Assembly (NCBI GenBank): GCA_014055525.1
Contig: WIAH01000003.1
Coordinates: 1-64,000 of the forward strand
Source of the DNA: Nitrospira sp. CR1.3
GTDB taxonomy: Bacteria; Nitrospirota; Nitrospiria; Nitrospirales; Nitrospiraceae
Length of the DNA: 64,000 bases
Direction: 5' to 3'
Shown: in pieces, positions 1 through 7,413 of the stretch
Position numbering within the stretch: the stretch's first letter is position 1
Layout: each line of letters opens with the position of its first letter
Program-made: the position numbers and the translations under genes
Notes under the pieces: generated by a model
Seen by the model: only the letters and a program-made list of their open reading frames with translations
Told to the model about the DNA's origin: nothing
Database searches by the model: none

Positions 1-2
1 GA

Positions 3-401
3 ATGCAACGCATGAAGGGTATGGAAAGTATGCCGGGTATGGAAATGAGAACCAAGAAAGAGATGACGGTCGCTGAGACCCGTCAGACTGCAGGGGCCAC
101 TCTCGCGTTGACGACATCGCCGGAGAAACCGAAGGCCGGTGAGGTGTTGCTGCGACTCAAAGTGACCGATCAGGCCGGCAAGGTGGTGACCAATGCCCAT
201 GTGATGTTCGTCTACACGATGCCGATGCCGGGCATGACCGATTCCAAAGCCATGGCGTCTCATACCAAGGACGGGCTCTACGAAGGCAAGGCGCTGTTCG
301 GCATGGGCGGCACGTGGGTGGTGACCGTCAATGTGACGATACCAGGACAGTCGCCGTTTGCCGAAAAGTTTCAGTTCTCGGTCACCGGGGGAGGCAGGTA
401 G
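3..401 (+). CDS. FixH/YtkA-like domain protein, probable C-terminal part of the metal-efflux adaptor
   Basis: The visible part is 132 residues. It opens with a methionine-rich stretch (Met at about every third position in residues 1-22), followed by an immunoglobulin-like YtkA/FixH-type beta domain (residues about 30-130) with the motif YTMPMPGM. Such Met-rich segments bind Cu(I) or Ag(I). The ATG lies 3 bases inside the window and no ribosome site can be seen, so this may be the tail of a CusB-type periplasmic adaptor that begins outside. It sits 6 bases before the CusA gene, as expected for an adaptor or metallochaperone of the same pump. The adaptor-tail reading is inference; the domain resemblance is moderately sure. 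Confidence 0.65.
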   Translation: MQRMKGMESMPGMEMRTKKEMTVAETRQTAGATLALTTSPEKPKAGEVLLRLKVTDQAGKVVTNAHVMFVYTMPMPGMTDSKAMASHTKDGLYEGKALFGMGGTWVVTVNVTIPGQSPFAEKFQFSVTGGGR

Positions 402-407
402 CCCATC

Positions 408-3400
408 ATGATCGCGCGACTGATCGAAGGGAGCGCCCGCAATCCGGTCCTGGTCATCTTCTTGACGTTGCTGACGGCTGCTTGGGGACTGTGGGCGCTG
501 TTTCACGTACCGCTCGATGCGATGCCGGACCTCTCCGATGTCCAGGTAATCGTGTACACCGAATGGCAAGGGCGCAGTCCCACGTTGATTGAAGACCAGA
601 TTACGTATCCCATCGTCACCTCACTGCTTGCCGGTCCGCAAGTCAAACGAGTGCGTGGGGTCTCGGAATACGGGTATTCGTATGTGTATGTGATCTTCGA
701 AGATCGGACCGATCTCTATTGGGCGAGGAGCCGTGTCCTCGAATATTTACAGAAACTGACCGGCAAGCTGCCGTCGGGTATCACCCCCACTCTAGGACCC
801 GACGCAACGGGTGTGGGTTGGGTCTATCAATATGCGTTAGTGGATGAATCCGGGAGACACGATCTGGCGCAGCTTCGAAGCCTCCAAGACTGGCACCTGC
901 GGTATCAACTGGAAAGTGTGCCGGGTGTGGCGGAGGTCTCGGCGATCGGCGGGTTCGTCAAGCAATATCAAATCGAGGTGGACCCCAATACATTGGCGGC
1001 CTATCGCTTGCCGATCAAGACCGTGATCGAAGCGGTCCGCAACAGCAACGCGGAGGTGAGCGGACGAGTATTGGAGGTGGCCGGAACCGAATATGTCATC
1101 CGTGGGCGAGGTTACCTGCGGTCGATCGACGATATCGAGCTGATTCCGGTCGGGACGGACGGACGGGGCACGCCGATCTTGCTTCGGGAAATCGCCCATG
1201 TGCAGATCGGTCCGGATCAGCGGCGCGGCATCGTCGAACTGGACGGCAAGGGGCAGACGGTCGGCGGCATCGTCATCATGCGGACCGGAGAACACGCGCT
1301 GACTGTGATCGATCGCGTCAAGGCGCGGCTGGATGAGATCAAGAAGACCTTGCCGGAGGGCGTGCAGGTTGTCACCACCTACGATCGATCCGATCTCATC
1401 CATCGAGCGATCGCCGTGCTCCGCGAGAAGCTGCTGGAAGAGAGCGTCATCGTCAGCCTGGTGGCGGTCGCGTTTCTGTTTCATCTGCGAAGCGCGCTCG
1501 TGGCCATCCTCATCCTGCCGGTGGCCGTGCTGCTTGCCTTTATCCCGATGGCCTACTTGAAGATCACGTCCAACGTCATGTCGCTCGCCGGGATTGCCGT
1601 TGCCATCGGCGCGATGGTCGATGCCGCCATCGTCATGGTGGAGAATGCTCACAAGCGATTGGAACGGAGTCCGAACGAGAACCGAGTCGAGATCGTCATC
1701 GCCGCCGCCAAAGAAGTGGGTCGCCCGCTGTTCTTTTCGCTGCTAGTGATCGCCGTGTCGTTTCTGCCGATCTTCGCCCTCGAAGCGCAGGAGGGGCGAC
1801 TGTTCATGCCTCTAGCCTTCACGAAGACGTTTGCGATGCTCTTTGCGACGGTCCTCTCGGTCACGTTGGCTCCGATGCTCATGGTCCTCCTGGTCCGTGG
1901 ACACATTCGAGCTGAGTCCCGGAATCCGCTGAACCGGCTCCTGATCGCGCTCTACCGCCCTCTGCTATCCGGCGCACTGCACGTCCGTTGGCTGACGATC
2001 GGACTGGCGACGCTGGCGGTGGCCATCACAGTGCCGGCGTTTATGCGTTTGGGAGCGGAATTCATGCCGCCGTTGAACGAAGGAACCATCTTGTATATGC
2101 CGACGACTGTGCCCGGTCTTTCGATTCCCGAAGCCGCAAAGGTGCTGCAGGTCCAGGATCGATTGCTCACCACATTCCCGGAAGTGGAACGGGTATTCGG
2201 CAAGATGGGGAAGGCTCCGACGGCAACCGATCCGGCCTTTGTCGGCATGGCGGAGATCACGGTGACGCTCAAGCCGGAATCCCAATGGCGGTCGGGCATG
2301 ACCTGGGACCGATTGCTGGACGAGATGGACGCCACGGTGCGCATTCCCGGATTTCCGAACATCTGGTGGATGCCCATCCAGACACGCACGGAAATGATCA
2401 CGACCGGCGTCCGAAGCCCCGTCGGCATCAAGGTCCTGGGGTCCGACCTGAAAACGATCGAGCGGATCGGATTAGACATCGAGCGGGTTTTGGCGACGGT
2501 GCCTGGGACCAAGAGCGCCTTTGCAGAACGACTCAATGAAGGATATTACCTCGACCTCATCGTGAACCGGCGTGAGGCGGCTCGCTACGGCCTGACGGTG
2601 GGAGACGTGCAAACGGTGATCACCTCGGCGATCGGGGGAGAGAACGTGACGACGACGGTCGAGGGGCGAGAGCGGTATCCGGTGAACGTCCGTTACAAGC
2701 GCGAACTGCGCGATGATCCGGACCGGTTCAAACGAGTGTTGATTTCCACCGCGAGCGGCGCGCAGATTCCTCTCGCGCAGGTTGCGGAGATCATGATGAC
2801 ACAAGGACCGCCGTCGATCGCTGATGAAGCGGGTTCGCTGGCCGGCTTGGTTTCAGTGGCGGTCGGCGGGCGCGACCTGCGAAGCTATGTTCAAGACGCT
2901 CAACAGGCAGTCCGGGACCGAGTCACCCTGCCCTCCGGGTACCGACTGATCTGGACCGGTCAATATGAACACTTGGTTCGCGCCGAAGAACGATTGAAGC
3001 TGGTCGTGCCAGTGACCCTGGCCTTGATCCTCTTGCTCCTATATCTTAATTTTCGATCGCTCGCGAAATCGCTGATCGTGCTGCTGTCCGTCCCCTTCGC
3101 CGTGGTCGGCGCGATTTGGTATCTCCACTATCTGGGTTATAACCTGAGCGTGGCTGTCTGGGTGGGGATCATCGCGCTGGCTGGCGTGGCGGCAGAGACC
3201 GGCGTCGTGATGCTCGTCTATCTCGACGAAGTCTACGAGCGGCGCATCCGCGAAGGCCGGATGACCACGAATGGCGATTTGCGCGAGGCGATTATGGAAG
3301 GAGCCGTCCAGCGGGCACGACCCAAGATGATGACCGTGGCCGCGATCATGGGCGGGCTGCTCCCCATCATGTGGACCACCGGCACCGGCGCCGATGTGAT

Positions 3401-3533
3401 GAAACGGATTGCTGCGCCGATGATCGGTGGAATGGTCAGTTCAACCATCCTCACGCTGGTTGTCATTCCGGTCCTCTATTTCATTTGGCGCCGCGTCCAA
3501 CTCCGTTCCGCGATTTCGAATCCTGCGTCATAG
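408..3533 (+). CDS. cusA: CusA/SilA-type heavy-metal efflux RND permease
   Basis: A 1041-residue inner-membrane proton-driven pump that exports monovalent metal (Cu+/Ag+) across the envelope with an adaptor and an outer-membrane channel. It has the full RND layout: TM1 near residues 12-30, a large periplasmic loop, the TM4 motif GAMVDAAIVMVENAHKRLE that is typical of the CusA/SilA branch, and a second half with the same plan. The three methionines of the E. coli CusA metal site (573, 623, 672) are matched by M564 (LYMPTTVPG), M614 (VGMAEITV) and M663 (TEMITTG), with identical spacing of 50 and 49 residues. That supports Cu/Ag rather than Zn/Cd/Co as substrate. The preceding Met-rich reading frame is 6 bases upstream. 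Family assignment is very sure; substrate is a strong inference. Confidence 0.95.
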   Translation: MIARLIEGSARNPVLVIFLTLLTAAWGLWALFHVPLDAMPDLSDVQVIVYTEWQGRSPTLIEDQITYPIVTSLLAGPQVKRVRGVSEYGYSYVYVIFEDRTDLYWARSRVLEYLQKLTGKLPSGITPTLGPDATGVGWVYQYALVDESGRHDLAQLRSLQDWHLRYQLESVPGVAEVSAIGGFVKQYQIEVDPNTLAAYRLPIKTVIEAVRNSNAEVSGRVLEVAGTEYVIRGRGYLRSIDDIELIPVGTDGRGTPILLREIAHVQIGPDQRRGIVELDGKGQTVGGIVIMRTGEHALTVIDRVKARLDEIKKTLPEGVQVVTTYDRSDLIHRAIAVLREKLLEESVIVSLVAVAFLFHLRSALVAILILPVAVLLAFIPMAYLKITSNVMSLAGIAVAIGAMVDAAIVMVENAHKRLERSPNENRVEIVIAAAKEVGRPLFFSLLVIAVSFLPIFALEAQEGRLFMPLAFTKTFAMLFATVLSVTLAPMLMVLLVRGHIRAESRNPLNRLLIALYRPLLSGALHVRWLTIGLATLAVAITVPAFMRLGAEFMPPLNEGTILYMPTTVPGLSIPEAAKVLQVQDRLLTTFPEVERVFGKMGKAPTATDPAFVGMAEITVTLKPESQWRSGMTWDRLLDEMDATVRIPGFPNIWWMPIQTRTEMITTGVRSPVGIKVLGSDLKTIERIGLDIERVLATVPGTKSAFAERLNEGYYLDLIVNRREAARYGLTVGDVQTVITSAIGGENVTTTVEGRERYPVNVRYKRELRDDPDRFKRVLISTASGAQIPLAQVAEIMMTQGPPSIADEAGSLAGLVSVAVGGRDLRSYVQDAQQAVRDRVTLPSGYRLIWTGQYEHLVRAEERLKLVVPVTLALILLLLYLNFRSLAKSLIVLLSVPFAVVGAIWYLHYLGYNLSVAVWVGIIALAGVAAETGVVMLVYLDEVYERRIREGRMTTNGDLREAIMEGAVQRARPKMMTVAAIMGGLLPIMWTTGTGADVMKRIAAPMIGGMVSSTILTLVVIPVLYFIWRRVQLRSAISNPAS

Positions 3534-3648
3534 CGAATTTTGCGGTAGGAAACCATGAACAAGAGCAGGTACAAGTGTGCTTCACGTGAATGCGAGGAGA
3601 CACAGAAGGGCAGCACATTGAGAAGCCGCCCTTCTGTCCTCTCAGCGG

Positions 3649-3735
3649 TCAGCTTAAGAGGCTTTGCACCCACTGCCACACCTTGGATGCGGCCCCATAG
3701 GGGCAAAAGCCAAACTGTTCTACCCAGGGACACAT
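3649..3735 (-). CDS. 28-residue cysteine-containing peptide divergent from the MerR gene
   Basis: I do not recognise this peptide. It starts MCPWVEQFGFCPYG and ends WQWVQSLLS, so it carries two Cys-Pro pairs nine residues apart and an amphipathic Trp-rich C-terminal half. Support for translation is unusually good for so short a frame. A complete Shine-Dalgarno sequence AAGGAGGTGA (complement of 3741-3750) lies with its AGGAGG core 8 bases before the ATG. A MerR-type promoter (3761-3792) ends about 26 bases upstream of the ATG. It is transcribed away from the metal-sensing MerR gene, so it may be a metal-induced peptide or a leader peptide. A longer frame from 3870 ignores both signals and would read through the promoter. 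Confidence 0.55.
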   Translation of the reverse strand: MCPWVEQFGFCPYGAASKVWQWVQSLLS

Positions 3736-3760
3736 GGCAATCACCTCCTTCCCAAACGCC

Positions 3761-3792
3761 ATCCTACAGCCTGTATCGTAGTACTGAGTCAA
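3761..3792 (-). promoter_or_regulatory. MerR-type promoter for the 28-residue peptide
   Basis: Reading the minus strand, a -35 box TTGACT (3787-3792) and a -10 box TAGGAT (3761-3766) are separated by 20 bases. This over-long spacer is the hallmark of promoters that MerR-family activators untwist. The spacer holds an imperfect dyad around GTACTACGATAC. The predicted start is about 10 bases before the Shine-Dalgarno site of the peptide. Confidence 0.55.
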
Positions 3793-3818
3793 GGGGGTTC
3801 CAGTTGTTTTTGAGGCGC

Positions 3819-3850
3819 TTGACTCTATACCAGAGTGCAAGGTGTAGACT
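3819..3850 (+). promoter_or_regulatory. MerR-type promoter and operator of the regulator operon
   Basis: A -35 TTGACT (3819-3824) and -10 TAGACT (3845-3850) are 20 bases apart. The spacer and -35 contain the dyad ACTCT-ATACC-AGAGT (3822-3836), which resembles ZntR/PbrR/CadR-type operators. The predicted transcript starts about 10 bases before the MerR gene, implying autoregulation of merR and the following CMD gene. Confidence 0.7.
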
Positions 3851-3868
3851 GTCTCCCACGGTGGTGAC

Positions 3869-4297
3869 ATGGCTGCTCAACTGACGATCGGTCGGCTTGC
3901 CAGAATTGTCGGAGTGAATGTCCAAACAATCCGTTACTACGAGCGTTTGAATCTGCTCGGTCCATCAGCGAGGAAGCCTTCGGGGTACAGACTGTATAGT
4001 CATGAAGAGGAACGACGGTTGCAGTTCATCAAGAACGCCCAAGCGCTCGGCTTTACGCTCCGCGAGATCGCTGAGTTGCTCGCTCTAAGGGTTGCCTCCA
4101 CGGCTTGCCGTGGCGATGTGCAGAAAAGGGCCCAGGCGAAACTGGCGCAGGTGGAATCCAAAGTTGACGACTTGCAGGCACTGGCCCGCGCGCTGAAAAA
4201 TCTGATCCGGGCTTGCAGAGTTGGCCAGCCCACCGGCCACTGTCCGATTTTGATGAGTCTCGATGAAGAAACACGAGCCGGCACGAAGAAGGAGTAG
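3869..4297 (+). CDS. MerR-family metal-responsive regulator
   Basis: A 142-residue transcriptional activator/repressor. The N-terminal winged helix-turn-helix (residues about 5-70) has the family signature TIRYYERLNLL. It is followed by a dimerisation helix and a C-terminal metal-binding loop. Cysteines 80, 116 and 125 match the mercury/zinc/lead-sensing trio of MerR, ZntR and PbrR (82, 117 and 126 in Tn501 MerR); the 116-125 spacing of nine is identical and the 80-116 gap is one residue longer than in MerR. It is therefore a thiophilic or divalent metal sensor rather than a CueR-type Cu(I) sensor. It sits between two promoters with 20-bp spacers and probably controls both. The exact metal cannot be read from the sequence. 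Confidence 0.9.
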   Translation: MAAQLTIGRLARIVGVNVQTIRYYERLNLLGPSARKPSGYRLYSHEEERRLQFIKNAQALGFTLREIAELLALRVASTACRGDVQKRAQAKLAQVESKVDDLQALARALKNLIRACRVGQPTGHCPILMSLDEETRAGTKKE

Positions 4298-4304
4298 CCA
4301 AAGG

Positions 4305-4664
4305 ATGACCACGACGCGCGAGAGTCTCTTCGTGGAATTGCGTCGCTTGAGTCTGAAGGTCACCGGTGCCTTGCTGCGCATGCGGCAAGAGACCTATCGG
4401 GATGCGGCTGTCGCAGCCAAATACAAACTGCTGGCGGCAATGGTCGTCTCCATTGCGGTTCGGTGTGAACCGTGCATTCGTGCCTCCGTGCAGATGGCGG
4501 TCGAAACGGGAATTTTGCAGGAAGAATTGATCGAATTCCTCGAAGTGGCCATGACGATGCAAGGTTGTCCGGGGGAAGGGTGGGCGCTCAAGGCCTTCGC
4601 GGCCTTCAAAGAATGTGTGAGGGGGCAACAGTTAGCAGATACGACATACTGCGCTCACGAATAA
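4305..4664 (+). CDS. Carboxymuconolactone decarboxylase (CMD)/AhpD-like protein
   Basis: A 119-residue all-helical protein of the CMD/AhpD superfamily. Residues about 35-105 contain the redox motif CEPC preceded by the usual helix, with a further cysteine in the MQGCPGEG turn and one near the C-terminus. In AhpD a His follows the CxxC by three residues; here the position reads Gln, so peroxidase activity is uncertain. The ATG at 4305 is chosen because GGAG lies about 10 bases upstream, whereas an ATG at 4263 inside merR has no such site. It is 7 bases downstream of merR and so presumably metal-induced, perhaps in thiol or oxidative protection. That role is inference. Confidence 0.8.
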   Translation: MTTTRESLFVELRRLSLKVTGALLRMRQETYRDAAVAAKYKLLAAMVVSIAVRCEPCIRASVQMAVETGILQEELIEFLEVAMTMQGCPGEGWALKAFAAFKECVRGQQLADTTYCAHE

Positions 4665-4914
4665 ACCGGTGGGATGGACATAAGTCAATCCGTCCAGCCA
4701 GCGCCATGGAGGGCTATATTTAGAGACTGTGGGTTCTGAACACCATCCTGGGGAAAAGCACTGTTTCACCGCCTGCTGGAGGAAATCGTTGCTCGGAACG
4801 CTCTCCTGCGTCATGTGGAATTATAAGTGCGTCAACTTCCGGCGCATGCTAGGCTACAGGCGTTTCTGATCTCGACGATCATTCGCGACGCATAAAAATA
4901 GAAGAGGTTGCCCT
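4665..4914 (+). other. Intergenic region without a supported gene
   Basis: About 250 bases between the CMD gene and the HtrA gene. Short frames exist but none has a convincing ribosome site. It presumably carries the htrA promoter, but I cannot name convincing boxes. Confidence 0.5.
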
Positions 4915-6330
4915 GTGACTACCTCCGGTATTTCCCTAAGATGTGCGCTGGGGCTTTGTCTGTCGATCCTGTTCGCCGCTGTCCCAGTCCTGGCCGGTAG
5001 CCGGCTGGTTCCTGTAACCGGTGCGCCGGACTTGCAAAATCAGGTGAAGGGTACCGCGTCGAAGGTGATTCCGGCGGTGGTGAGTATCGCCTCGACCGTC
5101 ATGGTGCGCGACCAAGCCTTTAGCGACGATGCCCTTCCGTTCGGCCTGTTCAAGGAGCCTCCGGCACGGCGACAATACGGCCAGGGATCAGGCGTCATCG
5201 TCTCTCAAGACGGCTTCATCATCACGAATAATCACGTCGTCGCCGATGCTGTGGACGTCGAAGTCGTCCTGGCCGATCGCCGACAGTACAAGGGCAAGGT
5301 TGTGGCGACTGATCCGAAAACCGATGTCGCGGTGGTGAAGATCCAGGCCACGAATCTGCCGACGGTGGCCTGGGGAGACTCCAGCCATCTGGCAGTCGGA
5401 GATTTCGTGCTGGCCATCGGAAACCCGCTTGGATTGAGCCGGACAGTCACCTTCGGCATTGTCAGCGCGGTGGGGCGCGCCGATGTCGGTGTGGCGGACT
5501 TCGAAGACTTCATCCAGACGGACGCGCCGATCAATCCCGGCAACTCAGGCGGCGCTCTCGTCAACATTCACGGAGAGTTGATCGGTATCAACACGGCGAT
5601 CGCCAGCCCCACCGGCGGGAGCGTCGGCGTGGGGTTCGCGATTCCCAGCAACATGGCCCGTGCCGCGATGCAGAGTCTCATCAAGACCGGTCGGGTCGTG
5701 CGAGGGTTTCTTGGCGCCTCCACGCAGGACGTGACGCCGACCTTGGGGAAGATTTTTCACCTGCCCGATGTAAAGGGCGCGATCGTGACGGATCTACAGG
5801 CCAAGGGATCGGCGGAGAAAGCCGGGCTGAAGCGCGGCGATGTGGTGGAGCGGTTCGACGGACGCGACGTGATGGACAGCGGGCATCTGCGCAACCTCGT
5901 AGCCGCCGCCGCCATCGGCAGCAAACATCGGCTTGATATCGTGCGGGACGGCAAGACGATGCAGGTCGAATTGACGGTGCAGGAAGCGCCGAGGGAGCGC
6001 GCGAAGCGGAGTCAATCAACCTCGGCCGCGGCCTCCGCATCCCAGCACCCGCTGTCCGGCGTGGTGTTCGACGACGTCACGCCTCCGCTGGCCAGGCAAA
6101 TGGACCTGCCGGTGAACAGCGGCGTTGTGGTCACGGACATCGAAGAAGGCAGTCTGGCGGAATCGTCCGGGCTTCAGCCGGGCGATGTCATCCTGGAATT
6201 GAATCGCCAGTCGATTCCGAACTTTGCCACCTTCCAACGCTTGGCCGACCCCATGAAGCCCACCGATCTCGCACTCCTGCTCGTCAATCGGCAGGGGACG
6301 GTGCTCTACATTCCGGTCCGGAGCGAATAA
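4915..6330 (+). CDS. htrA: HtrA/DegQ-family periplasmic serine protease with two PDZ domains
   Basis: A 471-residue Do-type quality-control protease. It has a signal peptide of about 27 residues ending LAG, then a trypsin-like domain. The catalytic triad is visible as H107 (TNNHVVAD), D137 (KTDVAVVK) and S211 (NPGNSGGAL). Two PDZ domains follow (about 265-355 and 380-465); the first contains GFLGAS and the second ends with the NRQG hairpin. Length and layout fit DegP/DegQ/MucD. The start is a GTG with AGAGG upstream. It acts on misfolded envelope proteins, which fits a neighbourhood of metal-stress genes. It appears monocistronic. Confidence 0.95.
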   Translation: MTTSGISLRCALGLCLSILFAAVPVLAGSRLVPVTGAPDLQNQVKGTASKVIPAVVSIASTVMVRDQAFSDDALPFGLFKEPPARRQYGQGSGVIVSQDGFIITNNHVVADAVDVEVVLADRRQYKGKVVATDPKTDVAVVKIQATNLPTVAWGDSSHLAVGDFVLAIGNPLGLSRTVTFGIVSAVGRADVGVADFEDFIQTDAPINPGNSGGALVNIHGELIGINTAIASPTGGSVGVGFAIPSNMARAAMQSLIKTGRVVRGFLGASTQDVTPTLGKIFHLPDVKGAIVTDLQAKGSAEKAGLKRGDVVERFDGRDVMDSGHLRNLVAAAAIGSKHRLDIVRDGKTMQVELTVQEAPRERAKRSQSTSAAASASQHPLSGVVFDDVTPPLARQMDLPVNSGVVVTDIEEGSLAESSGLQPGDVILELNRQSIPNFATFQRLADPMKPTDLALLLVNRQGTVLYIPVRSE

Positions 6331-6383
6331 AGCCCATCACTTTCCGATCCCTTCCCTATTCTACTTCAGGTCGCGCCGTCGTC

Positions 6384-6413
6384 TTGACTTACGCTGTCGC
6401 GGCCTCCTATAGT
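6384..6413 (+). promoter_or_regulatory. Sigma-70-type promoter of the nikR operon
   Basis: TTGACT (6384-6389) and TATAGT (6408-6413) with an 18-base spacer. The predicted start near 6420 leaves a 31-base leader before the ATG at 6451 and makes the in-frame TTG at 6427 unlikely as the start. Confidence 0.65.
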
Positions 6414-6450
6414 TCAGTGGCACGAATTGAAAAAACGTAGCACTCACACC

Positions 6451-6873
6451 ATGAAGAAACTTGTCCGCTTCGGCGTGTCGCTGGATCACCATCTACTCGA
6501 CGACTTCGACGATGTGATTCGGCGTCGCAAGTACGCGACGCGGTCCGAGGCGCTGCGGGATCTCATCCGAGATCAGCTCGTGAGCCAGGAATGGGCTGAC
6601 GAAGGAGACCGGGAATCGGTCGCGACGATCACGTTTGTGTACGATCACCACGTTCGAGACCTTACCAGAAAGCTCACGCACATCCAGCACGACTTTCAAG
6701 GTCATATTATGGCGGGAATGCACGTGCATCTCGATCACGATCACTGCCTGGAGGTCTTGGTTGTGAAGGGCAAAGGCTCTCAGATTAAACGAGTGGCCGA
6801 CGCCTTGGTCACAGTCAAAGGCGTGAAACATGGGAAGCTCACCATGACGACAACCGGAAAAGGACTCAGTTGA
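6451..6873 (+). CDS. nikR: NikR-family nickel-responsive transcriptional regulator
   Basis: A 140-residue ribbon-helix-helix regulator. Residues 1-45 form the DNA-binding RHH (VRFGVSLDHHLLDDFD, then SEALRDLIR), and residues 55-135 form the ACT-like tetramerisation and metal domain. The high-affinity nickel ligands of E. coli NikR (H76, H87, H89, C95) are all present as H80, H91, H93 and C99 with identical spacing. It should repress or activate nickel uptake genes when nickel is bound. Nitrifying bacteria need nickel for urease and hydrogenase, so this is plausible physiology. The DUF3842 gene follows at once, and the TonB receptor downstream may be a target. No classic GTATGA-N16-TCATAC operator is visible. 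Confidence 0.93.
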   Translation: MKKLVRFGVSLDHHLLDDFDDVIRRRKYATRSEALRDLIRDQLVSQEWADEGDRESVATITFVYDHHVRDLTRKLTHIQHDFQGHIMAGMHVHLDHDHCLEVLVVKGKGSQIKRVADALVTVKGVKHGKLTMTTTGKGLS

Positions 6874-6875
6874 TC

Positions 6876-7301
6876 ATGCGCGTCTGTGTGATCGACGGCC
6901 AGGGCGGAGGGCTTGGCAGCCGGTTAATACGGGGCCTGCGGATGGATCTTGGACCGGAACACGAACTGATCGGACTGGGCACCAACCGGACCGCTGCGGA
7001 GGCCATGGGGGAAGCGGGAGCGGGACGAACCGGCATTGGACCTGATGTCATCAAGGAAGCGGTTCAGACCGCCGATGTGATCCTGACGTCGTTGAACATG
7101 CTGTTGCCGGACCTGCATCAAGGAGAGGTGACCTCCACGATGGTGCAGACGATTCTTGAAGCCAAAGGCGCAAAGATCCTGCTTCCCGTCAATCGATTTC
7201 GCGTCGAAGTGGCTGGCACGGAATCGCGCAAACTGGAGGAGCTCATTACCAATTCGCTCACTCGGGTTCGTTCTTTGCTGAGTGTCGCTCCGCAGATCTG
7301 A
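6876..7301 (+). CDS. DUF3842 family protein
   Basis: A 141-residue cytoplasmic protein with an N-terminal nucleotide-binding-like motif IDGQGGGLG (residues 5-13) and the later motif ILLPVNRFRVEV, both typical of DUF3842. The biochemical function of the family is unknown to me; similar proteins often sit beside metal-transport or metal-regulator genes. The gene is coupled to nikR (2-base gap, or a 4-base overlap if an upstream TTG at 6870 is used). ATG 6876 is preferred because it puts the conserved strand MRVCVIDGQGG at the N-terminus. A role in nickel handling is inference from context. Confidence 0.8.
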   Translation: MRVCVIDGQGGGLGSRLIRGLRMDLGPEHELIGLGTNRTAAEAMGEAGAGRTGIGPDVIKEAVQTADVILTSLNMLLPDLHQGEVTSTMVQTILEAKGAKILLPVNRFRVEVAGTESRKLEELITNSLTRVRSLLSVAPQI

Positions 7302-7327
7302 TACGACGTCGACGTTCCGGACTCAGG

Positions 7328-7389
7328 CCACGAAGGTCTGAAGCAGCCGCGCATAGGTCGCGCGGGACCTTCGTGGGTCATTGGCCCAC
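7328..7389 (+). promoter_or_regulatory. Structured leader: large hairpin plus an overlapping alternative hairpin before the TonB receptor
   Basis: A perfect 11-bp stem CCACGAAGGTC (7328-7338)/GACCTTCGTGG (7366-7376) encloses a second perfect stem CCGCGC (7347-7352)/GCGCGG (7360-7365). A competing stem GTGGG (7373-7377)/CCCAC (7385-7389) uses the 3' edge of the first. The region ends 24 bases before the start codon. It could be a terminator for nikR/DUF3842 or an attenuator for the receptor gene. It lacks the T-run of an intrinsic terminator and the conserved boxes of the cobalamin riboswitch. Confidence 0.55.
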
Positions 7390-7413
7390 GGAAACCTATG
7401 GAGGCGTGGACCA

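Noticed and set aside
837..1652. A 271-residue minus-strand frame inside the CusA gene
   Set aside because: It lies wholly antisense to a gene with complete family motifs, and its sequence is rich in His/Asp/Arg from the reverse codons of a membrane protein.
3555..3884. A 109-residue plus-strand frame between cusA and merR
   Set aside because: It crosses two convincing promoters and overlaps the merR start; its amino-acid sequence has no pattern of a protein.
7302..7413. Cobalamin riboswitch before the TonB receptor
   Set aside because: The hairpins are there, but the conserved B12 boxes are not visible. I keep it as an undefined leader.
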